A stretch of 47,010 bases of DNA from Acidovorax delafieldii 2AN. GTDB taxonomy: Bacteria; Pseudomonadota; Gammaproteobacteria; Burkholderiales; Burkholderiaceae_C. The notes below the pieces were generated by a model. The model was not told where the DNA came from and did not search any database. It saw nothing but the letters and a program-made list of their open reading frames with translations. The position numbers were made by a program, and so were the translations under genes. The DNA lies in assembly GCF_000175235.1 (NCBI RefSeq), contig NZ_ACQT01000014.1:1-47010 (forward strand), written 5' to 3'. Within the stretch, counting starts at the first letter, position 1. Each line of letters opens with the position of its first letter. Shown one piece after another: positions 13,033-21,566 of the stretch.

Positions 13033-14594
13033 CGACGCCTACCGTATCTGAGCTGATGGGGAAGATACAGGCCATGACGACCGAGGCGAAGGCGCTCATG
13101 GACACCCTGCTGCTAGCTGGCGATGCCAAGAAGTGGGTTCCACAGCCCGGCCCCCAGCAGTCCGCCTACCACTCCAAGGCCGACATTGTGTTTTATGGCG
13201 GCGCGGCCGGGGGAGGAAAGACCGACCTATTGATGGGCTTGGCGCTGACTACCCAAGAGCACAGCATTATTTTCCGGCGCGAGGCAGTGCAGCTGACCGG
13301 CATCGAAGAACGGATGACCAAGATCCTTGGCCACCGCAAGGGATACAACTCGCAGACTGGCGTATGGCGCCTGCCTGGCAATCGCGTGCTGGAGCTTGGC
13401 AGCGTCAAAGAGCCGGGTGACTGGGTGAAGTACCAGGGGCGCCCGCACGACGCGAAGCTGTTTGACGAAATCTGCCACTTCACAGAGCTGCAATTCCGCA
13501 CCCTGATCGGCTGGCTGCGCACGGATCGCCCTGAAATCCGGCAGCGCGTAGTGTGCGCTGGCAACCCGCCAACAACGGCTGAAGGGGAGTGGGTCAAACG
13601 TTTCTGGGCCGCCTGGCTTGACCCACAGCACCCCAACCGCGCCAAGCCGGGCGAACTGCGCTGGTACGTTACGGACGAGAAGGGCGAAGACATGGAAGTG
13701 CCCGGCCCGGAAATGGTCTTGGTCGGCACAGAGCTGATGAAGCCCAAGAGCCGCACCTTCATCCCTTCCAGCGTGGATGACAACCTATTTCTGGCCAGCA
13801 CGGGCTACAAAGGCACGCTGCAATCACTGCCAGAGCCATTGCGCTCGCAAATGCTGCGGGGCGATTTCAGCGCTGGCGCCGCTGATCCCGCCTGGCAATT
13901 GATCCCTACTGAATGGGTCAAGGCCGCCCAAGCCCGATGGCAACCGCGCCAGGACAAGGGACCAATGACAGTCTTGGGACTGGACCCGGCCCGTGGTGGA
14001 ACAGACAAGACCAGTGTCGCCCGCCGGCATGACTGCTGGTTTGATGTGCTGATTTCCGAGCCTGGCATTGTGACCAAGGACGGCCCAACCACGGCCGCAT
14101 TCACCGCGCCGCTAGTGCGCAATGGTGCGCCTATCGCCGTGGACGCCATCGGCATTGGATCGAGCGCGCTTGATTTCATCCAAGGGCTGGGACTGCTGGT
14201 GTATGCCGTTGTAGGCAGCGAGCGCAGCGACCACATGGACAAGGCAGGAACGATGCGCTTTCGCAACCGCCGCGCAGAAATGTACTGGCGCCTGCGCGAG
14301 GCGCTGGACCCCACAGCAGAACAACCTATCGCACTTCCGCCCGACCAGGAGTTGCTGGGCGACCTGACTGCCGTCCGATACAAGGTGGTGACGATGGGGC
14401 AGGGCGCAGCCATCCAGATCCGTGACAAGGACGAGATACGCGAGGCGCTGGGGCGCAGCCCAGACAAGGGCGACTCCGTGGCCATGACCTTTTGCGAGGG
14501 CATACCACTGCTGGACAAAGGCAAGCGCAAGACTAGCTGGCGCGACCGCCTGGGCATCCACTCACAAACCGCAGGATCGGCCCAGGCCGCATAA
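13029..14594 (+). CDS. terL: Terminase large subunit
   Basis: 521 residues. The N-terminal ATPase has Walker A in YGGAAGGGKTD and a Walker B-like region at DAKLFDEICHFTE. The C-terminal RNase H-like nuclease has acidic residues in VLGLDPARGGTDKT, PIAVDAIGIG and SPDKGDSVAMTF. The domain order and length are those of a complete packaging motor and headful-type or site-specific nuclease. The protein belongs with the terminases of BPP-1/Bcep22-like podoviruses rather than that of P22. Confidence 0.95.
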   Translation: MTTPTVSELMGKIQAMTTEAKALMDTLLLAGDAKKWVPQPGPQQSAYHSKADIVFYGGAAGGGKTDLLMGLALTTQEHSIIFRREAVQLTGIEERMTKILGHRKGYNSQTGVWRLPGNRVLELGSVKEPGDWVKYQGRPHDAKLFDEICHFTELQFRTLIGWLRTDRPEIRQRVVCAGNPPTTAEGEWVKRFWAAWLDPQHPNRAKPGELRWYVTDEKGEDMEVPGPEMVLVGTELMKPKSRTFIPSSVDDNLFLASTGYKGTLQSLPEPLRSQMLRGDFSAGAADPAWQLIPTEWVKAAQARWQPRQDKGPMTVLGLDPARGGTDKTSVARRHDCWFDVLISEPGIVTKDGPTTAAFTAPLVRNGAPIAVDAIGIGSSALDFIQGLGLLVYAVVGSERSDHMDKAGTMRFRNRRAEMYWRLREALDPTAEQPIALPPDQELLGDLTAVRYKVVTMGQGAAIQIRDKDEIREALGRSPDKGDSVAMTFCEGIPLLDKGKRKTSWRDRLGIHSQTAGSAQAA

Positions 14595-14597
14595 GAC

Positions 14598-16754
14598 ATG
14601 GCGACCTTCAAGAACATCAACCAGGCCGTAACTCCGGGCCATGCCACCGGCGAGAGCCTCGACAACTCCCAGGCCATTGAGAACTGGCACCGCTACCTCT
14701 ATGCCAAGTGGCGCGGCCACCTCGAATACACAGAAATCGCCCGCCGCAACGAGAACATGTACTTGGGCGGCGGCAAGCAGTGGCTGGAAGAGGACAAGAG
14801 CATCCTGCGCAACCAGGGCCGGCCGTTCTACGAGTTCAACCAGATCAAGCCGTCGATCAATACGGCACTGGGCTACCAGATCCACAACCGCATGGACGTT
14901 GCCTTTCGCCCGCGCGGCGAGAAGGGCGATGGCAATGTGGCCACGATCCTGAACAAGCTGGTCAAGCAGGTCCTGGACAGCACGCAGTTCCAGTGGCACG
15001 AAACCCAGATGTTCGGTGATGGACTGATCGAGCAGCGCGGGTACTACGACCTGCGCATGAACTTCGACAAGAACATCAAGGGCGAGATCGACCTGGCTAC
15101 CTTGGACCCGCGCGATGTTATCCCCGACCCGGACGCCAAGAGCTACGACCCGGACAAGTGGGCCGATGTGATGGTGACCCGCTGGCTTACGCTGGACGAG
15201 ATCGAGTCGCTATACGGGCGCAATGCGCGTGACCTTGCCGAGAAGTCGGGCGACGAATCCAGCGACTGGGGGTTCCAGGACGGAGAAACAGAGCGTTCGA
15301 AGTTCGGCGGCATCCGCTTCCCAGGCCAGTACGACGCCTTTGGCGCCCACGATGACGGGCTCAAGCGCTTTCGCGTCATCGACCGCCAGCGCTTTGTGTT
15401 CGAGATGACCGACTGCCTGGTGTTCCCCGAAGCTGGGAACATCGTGGTGATGGACACGCTGTCGCAGGAGTCGATTGACACGGCCTTGAAGGATGGCGCC
15501 GTCAAGGCCCGCCGCATGCACCGGCGCGTGCGCTGGGTGGTGGCGACCTACAGCACCACGCTGTTCGACCAGTACAGCCCTTACGACCACTTCACCGTCA
15601 TCCCGTACTTTGCATACTTCCGCCGCGGCGAGACACGCGGCATGGTGGACGACGCTATCGGCCCGCAGGAGGTGCTGAACAAGGCGGTAAGTCAAGAGGT
15701 CCACATCATCAACACCACGGCCAACTCAGGCTGGACGGTGGAGGAAAACTCGCTCACAAACATGAGCACCGAGGAACTCAACGATGTGGGTGCAAAGACC
15801 GGCCTGATCGTGGAATACAAGAAGGGCAGTCAGCGCCCCGAGAAGATCCAGCCCAACCAAGTCCCGCCCGGCATCGACAAGCTGATCGCCATGTCCACCA
15901 AGGCGCTCAAGGACGTGACGGTGCCCGACGCCATGCGGGGCCAGGAGGGCAATGCAGTCTCGGGCATCGCCAAGCAGGCCGACCAGTTCGCCAGCCAGCA
16001 GCAGCTGGCCGTGCCACTGGACAACCTGACTTACACGCGCAACCTGCTGGCCAAGCGCCTGCTCAAGCTGATCCAGCGCTATTACGACAGCTATCGAATG
16101 TTCCGCATCACCGAGACCGACCCGGTGACCGGCAAGCCGATCGATTCCGTGCTGGAAATCAACAAGTTCGACCCGTCCACAGGCGCCTACGTCAATGACG
16201 TGACCGTAGGGGACTATGACGTGGTGATTACCGAGCAGCCGATGCAGGTGACGTTCGAGAACAGCCAGTTCCAGCAGGCGCTGGAGATGCGTGAGAAGGG
16301 CGTGGCCATCCCGGATGCGACGGTGATCCGCTATTCCAACCTGGCCGACAAGCACCAGATCATGGACCAGCTCGCCGGTCAGCAGCAGCCGCAAGACCCT
16401 AAGGCAAAGGCAGGTGCTGAACTCATGGCCGCCCAGGCAGAGAAGGTACGCGCGGAGACCGTCGAAGTGCGAGGCCGCACGATGTACAGCGCCATGCAGA
16501 GCGCCCAGGTCGTCGTCGCAGCACCGCAGACCACTGCAGTCGCAGACCAGATGCTGGGCTCGCAGGGGTTCGAAGACCAGGACGCAGGGCCCGCAGTCGC
16601 GGCGCTTGCCGGAGGTGTGCCGGCCGATGCTGCACCGCCCGGGCTAATTCCTGAGAACACAGACCCACTCACGCCAGCAAGCCCTGCAATTGGGTTCGCT
16701 GACGGCATCGAAACGCCAGAAGCCGATGGCATGCAACCTGGGGTTGGCCAATGA
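14598..16754 (+). CDS. Portal protein, P22 type
   Basis: 718 residues, close to the 725 of P22 gp1. Features include the N-terminal IARRNENMYLGGGKQW and GRPFYEFNQIKPSINTALGY, the central DPRDVIPDPDAKSYDPDKW, the conserved DDAIGPQEVLNKAVSQEVH, and a long helical C-terminus after QQQPQDPKAKAGAEL that would form the barrel. It forms the dodecameric ring for DNA entry and the tail. The start lies 3 nt after the terL stop, and the stop overlaps the exonuclease start as ATGA. Confidence 0.93.
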   Translation: MATFKNINQAVTPGHATGESLDNSQAIENWHRYLYAKWRGHLEYTEIARRNENMYLGGGKQWLEEDKSILRNQGRPFYEFNQIKPSINTALGYQIHNRMDVAFRPRGEKGDGNVATILNKLVKQVLDSTQFQWHETQMFGDGLIEQRGYYDLRMNFDKNIKGEIDLATLDPRDVIPDPDAKSYDPDKWADVMVTRWLTLDEIESLYGRNARDLAEKSGDESSDWGFQDGETERSKFGGIRFPGQYDAFGAHDDGLKRFRVIDRQRFVFEMTDCLVFPEAGNIVVMDTLSQESIDTALKDGAVKARRMHRRVRWVVATYSTTLFDQYSPYDHFTVIPYFAYFRRGETRGMVDDAIGPQEVLNKAVSQEVHIINTTANSGWTVEENSLTNMSTEELNDVGAKTGLIVEYKKGSQRPEKIQPNQVPPGIDKLIAMSTKALKDVTVPDAMRGQEGNAVSGIAKQADQFASQQQLAVPLDNLTYTRNLLAKRLLKLIQRYYDSYRMFRITETDPVTGKPIDSVLEINKFDPSTGAYVNDVTVGDYDVVITEQPMQVTFENSQFQQALEMREKGVAIPDATVIRYSNLADKHQIMDQLAGQQQPQDPKAKAGAELMAAQAEKVRAETVEVRGRTMYSAMQSAQVVVAAPQTTAVADQMLGSQGFEDQDAGPAVAALAGGVPADAAPPGLIPENTDPLTPASPAIGFADGIETPEADGMQPGVGQ

Positions 16755-17185
16755 ATATCTACATCGACACCGAGTTCAACGACTTCGGCGGGGAAATGAT
16801 TTCCCTGGGCATGGTGGATGAAACCGGGCGCGATTTCTACGCTGTCCTGAACTGCCAAGACCCTTCGCCATGGGTGGCAGCCAACGTGATTCCCGTGCTT
16901 GGGCAGCCTTACGCCTCTCTGCGAATGCTGCAGCAGCGCTTGCAGGCCTGGCTCTCCGCATATCGGACGGTCCACATCGTGGCCGACTGGCCGGAGGACA
17001 TCGCACATTTCTGCCGAGCCCTGATTACTGGCCCAGGCATGCGTCTGGACACCCCACCGCTGACGCTCGAAGTGCGTCGAGACCTGAACAGCGAGGCATC
17101 GGCCATCCCTCACAACGCGCTGGAAGACGCCCGGGCGATCTGGAGCTCGGCACAAAAGACCACCACTGAAGAAGGAAGACCATGA
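16751..17185 (+). CDS. DEDDh-type 3'-5' exonuclease
   Basis: 144 residues, about one compact RNase H-like domain. Catalytic residues fit a DEDDh exonuclease: DTEF in MNIYIDTEFNDFGGE, Asp in HIVADWPEDI, and HNALEDARA (His then Asp five residues on). Small proteins of this type are annotated as 3'-5' exoribonuclease-like in phages and Proteobacteria. It is coupled by ATGA overlaps to the portal gene and to the next gene, so it is made with head proteins, an uncommon place for an exonuclease. Confidence 0.8.
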   Translation: MNIYIDTEFNDFGGEMISLGMVDETGRDFYAVLNCQDPSPWVAANVIPVLGQPYASLRMLQQRLQAWLSAYRTVHIVADWPEDIAHFCRALITGPGMRLDTPPLTLEVRRDLNSEASAIPHNALEDARAIWSSAQKTTTEEGRP

Positions 17186-17613
17186 CCACCTATTGCGGAT
17201 CCCGAAGAGTTATTGGCCACGGCGAGGCTGACATTTGCGGCGAAATGGGGCCGGGCGGCGTGCATCAGTGCTACGCCTGTCAGTTGAAGGACCACAAGGC
17301 CGAGGAAGTCGCAGGCGCTGCCAACTCTGCCCAGGACGCTCTGGTGAAAGCCATCGCCCGCGTGGCGCATGAAACCGTGGCCGCACACAACTCAGCCTAC
17401 GGCGACTACACCACGCCGCCGTGGGAGCGACTGGCCGACAAGGACAAGGACCACACCTGCGCCAAGGTGGCGGCGTTCCTCAACAACCCTGAGTTGCACG
17501 CAACCGCACACCACGGCACCTCCGTGGCCTTGCTGACCGCCAGCCAGCGCGCGGCAGCCTACGTTTTCCACGGCGTGGTGCATGCCATCGCCCGCGAGCA
17601 GAGCCGCGACTGA
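17182..17613 (+). CDS. Zinc-ribbon plus RyR-like domain protein
   Basis: 143 residues. The N-terminal 35 residues carry four or five cysteines (TYCGSRRVIGHGEADICGE, then CYAC) in a ribbon-like pattern. Residues about 60-120 (ARVAHETVAAHNSAYGDYTT, then PPWERLADKDKDH and FLNNPELHATAHHG) recall the RyR domain in phage proteins, where the PPWE motif is characteristic. The function of such phage proteins is unknown. It is ATGA-coupled to the exonuclease, and both are accessory genes within the head operon. Confidence 0.6.
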   Translation: MTTYCGSRRVIGHGEADICGEMGPGGVHQCYACQLKDHKAEEVAGAANSAQDALVKAIARVAHETVAAHNSAYGDYTTPPWERLADKDKDHTCAKVAAFLNNPELHATAHHGTSVALLTASQRAAAYVFHGVVHAIAREQSRD

Positions 17614-17649
17614 CCTTCATTAATTGACCAACCACTGGAGAGCAACACC

Positions 17650-18660
17650 ATGAACATCCGAGAACTCAAGCGCCGCCTGCAGCCTTACAGCGGTTTCATG
17701 AAGTCAGCCGAGGACGACGGCTCCGACCTGGGCGGCGAGGTCATTCAGGTGACCAATACCGGAGACGCCGACCCAGGCGATGACCAGGAAGACCGTGGTG
17801 ACACCTTCACCCCGGCGGCCGATGCGGACGGCGCCGATGCTGGTGGTGGGACAGACGCTGCCGGAGCTGGAGCTGGAACTTCAAGCGGCGCGGGCGATGC
17901 GGATGGCGCTGATGCCAAGCCCGACGCCACGAAGCCATCCGCACGCATCCCAAAGGCCCGCTTCGATGAAGTGAACGACCAGCGCAAGACGGCACTGCGC
18001 GAAGCCGAGGAGGCCCGCCAGCATGCCGCCGATCTGGCGCGCGAGCTGCAGGCCCTGCGCCAGCCAGCGACTGCAGCAGCCACAGTTCCGGCTGTAGCAG
18101 GCTTCGATGCCGACGCCAAGGAGGTCGAATACACCGAGGCGCTGATGGAAGGCGACACCGCCAAGGCCACCGCCATCCGGCGCGAGATCAATGCCCAGCT
18201 GCGCCAGCAGGCTGTGAAGGAGGCACGGGAAAGCATAGAGCGCAACATGTCGCAGCGACAGCAGGAAAGCGCCTTGCAGGCCGAATCTGTGGCCTCCGTG
18301 GAAGCCTATCCATACCTTGGCACCGAAGAAGGCGCCGAGGCGCTGGAGTTGATCCTGGCCAGCCGTGATGCGCGTATTGCTAAGGGTGTTCACCCTGCAA
18401 CGGCTCTGCGCCAAGCTGTAGCAGCCATTGCTCCGCGCTTTGCCCCCCCCTCGGGTATTGCTCACGAAACACCAAAAACCGATGCTCGTACCAGCAACGC
18501 AATGGCGCGTGGCGCTGCGGATTCCAACCTGCAGCCGCCCGCAGTCCAGGCCGGTATCGGCAGTCGGGCCACGGCCGGACGGGTCAATGTCGAGACGCTC
18601 AATGATGAGCAGTTCGACAACCTGTCCCAGGAAGAAAAGAAGCGTTTGCGCGGCGACTGA
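17650..18660 (+). CDS. Scaffolding protein
   Basis: 336 residues from the ATG after TGGAGAG (about 9 nt). It is acidic and low-complexity in the N-terminal 110 residues (Asp/Gly/Ala repeats such as GADAGGGTDAAGAGAG), followed by a long coiled coil (DEVNDQRKTALREAEEARQH) and a basic C-terminus ending EEKKRLRGD. This composition and its place directly before the capsid gene are typical of internal scaffolds. A run of eight C at 18443-18450 lies near the 3' end of the reading frame. Confidence 0.85.
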   Translation: MNIRELKRRLQPYSGFMKSAEDDGSDLGGEVIQVTNTGDADPGDDQEDRGDTFTPAADADGADAGGGTDAAGAGAGTSSGAGDADGADAKPDATKPSARIPKARFDEVNDQRKTALREAEEARQHAADLARELQALRQPATAAATVPAVAGFDADAKEVEYTEALMEGDTAKATAIRREINAQLRQQAVKEARESIERNMSQRQQESALQAESVASVEAYPYLGTEEGAEALELILASRDARIAKGVHPATALRQAVAAIAPRFAPPSGIAHETPKTDARTSNAMARGAADSNLQPPAVQAGIGSRATAGRVNVETLNDEQFDNLSQEEKKRLRGD

Positions 18661-18671
18661 AGATCGCCACA

Positions 18672-18717
18672 GGGGACGGCGGGGACTCACCCTCCCGCCA
18701 GTCCCCGGTTAATCCGG
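18672..18717 (+). promoter_or_regulatory. Strong hairpins in the capsid-gene leader
   Basis: GGGGAC (18672-18677) pairs with GTCCCC (18701-18706), and GGCGGG inside pairs with CCCGCC, forming a long stem. CCCGG/CCGGG follows. There is no T-run, so this is not a terminator. Within the 171-bp gap before the capsid gene it could be an RNA-stabilising or processing structure. I see no convincing sigma70 promoter in the rest of the gap. Confidence 0.4.
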
Positions 18718-18831
18718 GTGCATTCGTCCAGATCAGACGGTAAAGGATCGGCGCCTTGGCTGCCTCAAGTCATGTCTCCGCTATTGGCTGCGTAACGCCT
18801 GAGTTTCGTAACCCAATTCAGGAGAATGGCA

Positions 18832-19935
18832 ATGGCCTTTACCAATTTCGCGGCCCTCACGCCGCAGCAAAAGATCGTCTGGTCCCGTGATGTCTGGGCC
18901 GCTGCGCGCGACCAGATGTTCATCAAGAAATTCATCGGCTCTGGTGAGAACGCTGTCATCCAGCGCATCACCGAGTTGACCAAAACAGAGCGCGGCGAGC
19001 AGGTGCTGATGCAACTGGTGGCCGATCTGACCGGCGACGGCGTGATCGGTGACAACGAGCGCGAAGGCAATGAGGAAGCGCTGCAGTCCTACAGCCAGAT
19101 CATCAACATTGACCTGCTGACCCACTCGGTGCGCAACAAGGGCAAGTTGGCCGACCAGAAAACGGTCATCAACTTCCGCGAAATGGGCCGCGACCGCCTG
19201 GCTTACTGGCTCGCCAACCGCGTGGACCAGCTGGCCCTGTTGACCCTCTCGGGCATCAGCTTCAGCTTCAACAACGATGGCTCTGCGCGTGCGGCCAGCC
19301 CATTCCCCAACCTTGCCTTTGCAGCGGACGTTACGGCGCCCAGCTCCAAGCGTGCAATGATGTGGAACGGCACAAATCTGGTGCCTTCGGTGACGGGCAA
19401 CATCACCACCGCCTTCATCCCAAGCTACAAAATGATCGTGGATGCGGTGGCCTACGCCAAGACCCACTACGTCAAGCCGCTGATGGCCGGGGGCAAGGAG
19501 TACTACGTCATGTTCGTGCAGCCGGGCACACTGGCCGCACTGAAGAAGGACGCCGACTACCAGCGAGCCGTGACCAACCTGGCCCTCAAGTCGGGTGAGG
19601 ACAGCCCGTTCTTCACCGGTGGCACTGTGACCATTGACGGCGTGGTGATCCATGAGCACCGCCTGGTGTACAGCACCAACGGCCTGGCTTCTGGCTCCAA
19701 GTGGGGTGCCGCCGGCGCTGTCAATGGCTCGCGCTCCCTGCTGTGCGGCGCACAGGCGCTGGGCATGGCTGACATCGGCGTCCCCGAATGGAACGAGAAG
19801 CTGTTCCAGTACGGCAGCCAGCAGGGCATCAACGTGGACAAGATGCTGGGCCTGGTCAAGCCAAAGTTCTATTCGATCTACGACAAGTCGGTCGAAGACT
19901 TCGGCGTGCTGACCATCGACCACTTCCTGCAATAA
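18832..19935 (+). CDS. Major capsid protein, N4-gp56 family
   Basis: 367 residues from the ATG at 18832, with GGAG 7 nt upstream; the ATG at 18826 is too close to that site. The start MAFTNFAALTPQQKIVWSRD and the region FIKKFIGSGENAVIQRITEL match the N4-gp56 (DUF4043) capsid family, with an HK97-type fold. The typical QLALLTLSGI and YYVMFVQPGT segments and the C-terminal VDKMLGLVKPKFYSIYD are present. It is expected to be the most abundant virion protein. Confidence 0.92.
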   Translation: MAFTNFAALTPQQKIVWSRDVWAAARDQMFIKKFIGSGENAVIQRITELTKTERGEQVLMQLVADLTGDGVIGDNEREGNEEALQSYSQIINIDLLTHSVRNKGKLADQKTVINFREMGRDRLAYWLANRVDQLALLTLSGISFSFNNDGSARAASPFPNLAFAADVTAPSSKRAMMWNGTNLVPSVTGNITTAFIPSYKMIVDAVAYAKTHYVKPLMAGGKEYYVMFVQPGTLAALKKDADYQRAVTNLALKSGEDSPFFTGGTVTIDGVVIHEHRLVYSTNGLASGSKWGAAGAVNGSRSLLCGAQALGMADIGVPEWNEKLFQYGSQQGINVDKMLGLVKPKFYSIYDKSVEDFGVLTIDHFLQ

Positions 19936-20004
19936 GCAGCCCCGTGAGGCGGGGCTCGCCGCCCCGTCTCCTTGATCCACCTCATTCTTCAAGGAGCCTC
20001 CATC

Positions 20005-20412
20005 ATGGCCATCGTCAAACAATCCGCTCGCCAGCACGTCGAGTCGGCCCTTCTCACCATCGCCTTTGGCGACCCAGCCCTGTACGGCACTGCCGAGAAC
20101 GCCATTGAACTGCCGCCCGGCGCCGAAGTCGTCGGCGGCGAAATCGTCGTGGACACGGCTTTCAACAGCACGACCAACACCCTGACGCTGGGCGATGTCA
20201 CCACGGCAGCCCGCTATGCCAATGCGGTGGACCTCAAGACCGCCGCCCGCACGGCACTGACCCTCACCGGCTTTCTGACCACCACCACCGAGCGCTTCAT
20301 CCAGGCCAATCTGGCCTATACCGGCGCTGCCCCTACCGCTGGCTCTGTGCGTATTCGCGTGGACTACGTGGTAGCAGGCCGCGCCCTCATGGCGTGGGGC
20401 ACGGGCCGCTAA
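20005..20412 (+). CDS. Head decoration or cement-type protein
   Basis: 135 residues from the ATG at 20005 (AAGGAG 7-8 nt upstream). It is beta-rich (ELPPGAEVVGGEIVVDTAFN, then TLTLGDVTTAARYANAVDL) and ends in an Arg-Val-Asp strand, RIRVDYVVAGRA. Small all-beta proteins directly after the capsid gene usually decorate the head. Two T-rich hairpins follow it, so it ends the head transcription unit. Confidence 0.65.
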   Translation: MAIVKQSARQHVESALLTIAFGDPALYGTAENAIELPPGAEVVGGEIVVDTAFNSTTNTLTLGDVTTAARYANAVDLKTAARTALTLTGFLTTTTERFIQANLAYTGAAPTAGSVRIRVDYVVAGRALMAWGTGR

Positions 20413-20450
20413 CCGCTTTCTCAGTGGTGGGCCCTTCGTGGCCCTTTTAT

Positions 20451-20480
20451 CCCGGAGGTTTCACCGCCTCCGGGTTTTTT
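20451..20480 (+). terminator. Strong intrinsic terminator between head and tail genes
   Basis: Stem CCCGGAGG/CCTCCGGG with an 8-nt loop and six T residues. A weaker hairpin (GGGCC/GGCCC, then TTTT) lies just upstream at 20429-20448. This should cut transcription after the capsid genes and lower expression of the genes that follow. Confidence 0.85.
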
Positions 20481-20503
20481 GAACCAGAAAAAAAGGCAGC
20501 ACC

Positions 20504-20854
20504 ATGATTTTCCGCTCCCCGAATGCCGAAGACCTGAACATCGCACTGACCAGTGGCCACACCTGTGTCATCACCCCCGCAGGCAACGATGTGCCGGCCA
20601 TCTTCCACCGCGAAGCCATCGCCCGCGGCGCATTGCCAGGCGGCATTGCCGTCGAGGAACCCAGCTCCGAGCCCGTGTTCAACCGGCACCAGGCCATTGT
20701 CGATGCGCTCAACCAGATGCTGGATGGCGGCGATGAAAACGACTTCACCAACCATGGCAAGCCCGACCTGCGCAAGCTCAATGGCCGCCTGGGTTTCCAG
20801 ATCGCCCGCGAAGAAGCCGACGCGGTATGGTCTGAATTGACGGCAGCAAAATAA
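20504..20854 (+). CDS. Virion-associated hypothetical protein
   Basis: 116 residues; AAGG lies 7 nt before the ATG. It is a small alpha/beta protein (MIFRSPNAEDLNIALTSGHT, then ITPAGNDVPAIFHREAIARG) with a C-terminal helical part. Position suggests a head-completion or neck factor. Its stop and the next start overlap by one base (TAATG). Confidence 0.6.
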   Translation: MIFRSPNAEDLNIALTSGHTCVITPAGNDVPAIFHREAIARGALPGGIAVEEPSSEPVFNRHQAIVDALNQMLDGGDENDFTNHGKPDLRKLNGRLGFQIAREEADAVWSELTAAK

Positions 20855-21513
20855 TGAACGTCGCTGACTTCATCGCCACGTTCCGCCGAGAAATGGCGGA
20901 TGCATCAACGCCCTACATGTGGAGCGACGAGGACATTGCCGCGTATCTGGACGAGGCGGTGAAGGAAGCATGCGAGCGTGCTCGCCTGATCGAGGACAGC
21001 ACCACGCCGGCCGTGACAACCTTGGCTGTGCTGGCGGGGCAGTACAGCTACACCCTGCATCCATCCGTCATCGACCTCAAGCGCGTGACCTACAAAGGCA
21101 AGGCACTAACACTCTCCAGCGTCGAGGCCGAGGATCAGAACGAAATGACCTGGGAGAACCGCACCGGAGCCGAGCCGCTGCGCTATATCTACAACGGCAT
21201 GGGGACATTGCGCTTGGTTCCCATCCCAACGCAGCCATTGACTGTGCAGCTGACGGTATATCGGCAGCCACTGAAAACGCTGACGGCAGACATCGATACG
21301 GCCATCCCAGAGATCCCGGCAGTCTTTCACCCGCGCCTGAAAGCATGGATTTACCGCTGCGCCTATCTCAAGCAGGACGCAGACACATTCGACAAAAGCA
21401 AGTCGGAGGAGTTTGAGGCGCAGTTCGAGCGCGCATTCGGAACCCGCCTTGACGCCAACATGGCCCGCAAGCGCCGAGACCGTGCGCTGCCAGTGGTGCG
21501 CAGCAATTGGTAG
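20854..21513 (+). CDS. Head-to-tail adaptor protein
   Basis: 219 residues. The N-terminal helical bundle (DFIATFRREMADASTPYMWS, then DEDIAAYLDEAVKEACERAR) followed by a beta-rich centre (QYSYTLHPSVIDLKRVTYKG) and a basic C-terminus is the pattern of phage adaptor/gp4-like proteins that bind below the portal. The SDEDIAAYLDEA motif is characteristic. It ends 3 bp before the second copy of the late element. Confidence 0.8.
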   Translation: MNVADFIATFRREMADASTPYMWSDEDIAAYLDEAVKEACERARLIEDSTTPAVTTLAVLAGQYSYTLHPSVIDLKRVTYKGKALTLSSVEAEDQNEMTWENRTGAEPLRYIYNGMGTLRLVPIPTQPLTVQLTVYRQPLKTLTADIDTAIPEIPAVFHPRLKAWIYRCAYLKQDADTFDKSKSEEFEAQFERAFGTRLDANMARKRRDRALPVVRSNW

Positions 21514-21516
21514 AAC

Positions 21517-21566
21517 CCCCCCGGTCTGGGTTGAGCCATCAGCCTGCCCGCTGAATCATCGGCGGC
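21517..21566 (+). promoter_or_regulatory. Late element, copy 2 (before the tail hub gene)
   Basis: C7 at 21516-21522, a GGTTCGAC-like box GGGTTGAG at 21528-21535, 17 nt, GAATCAT at 21553-21559, and 7 nt to the ATG at 21567. The inverted repeat CCGCTGA-ATCA-TCGGCGG (21548-21565, one G-T pair) ends 1 nt before the ATG. No ribosome-binding site is visible. Confidence 0.65.
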
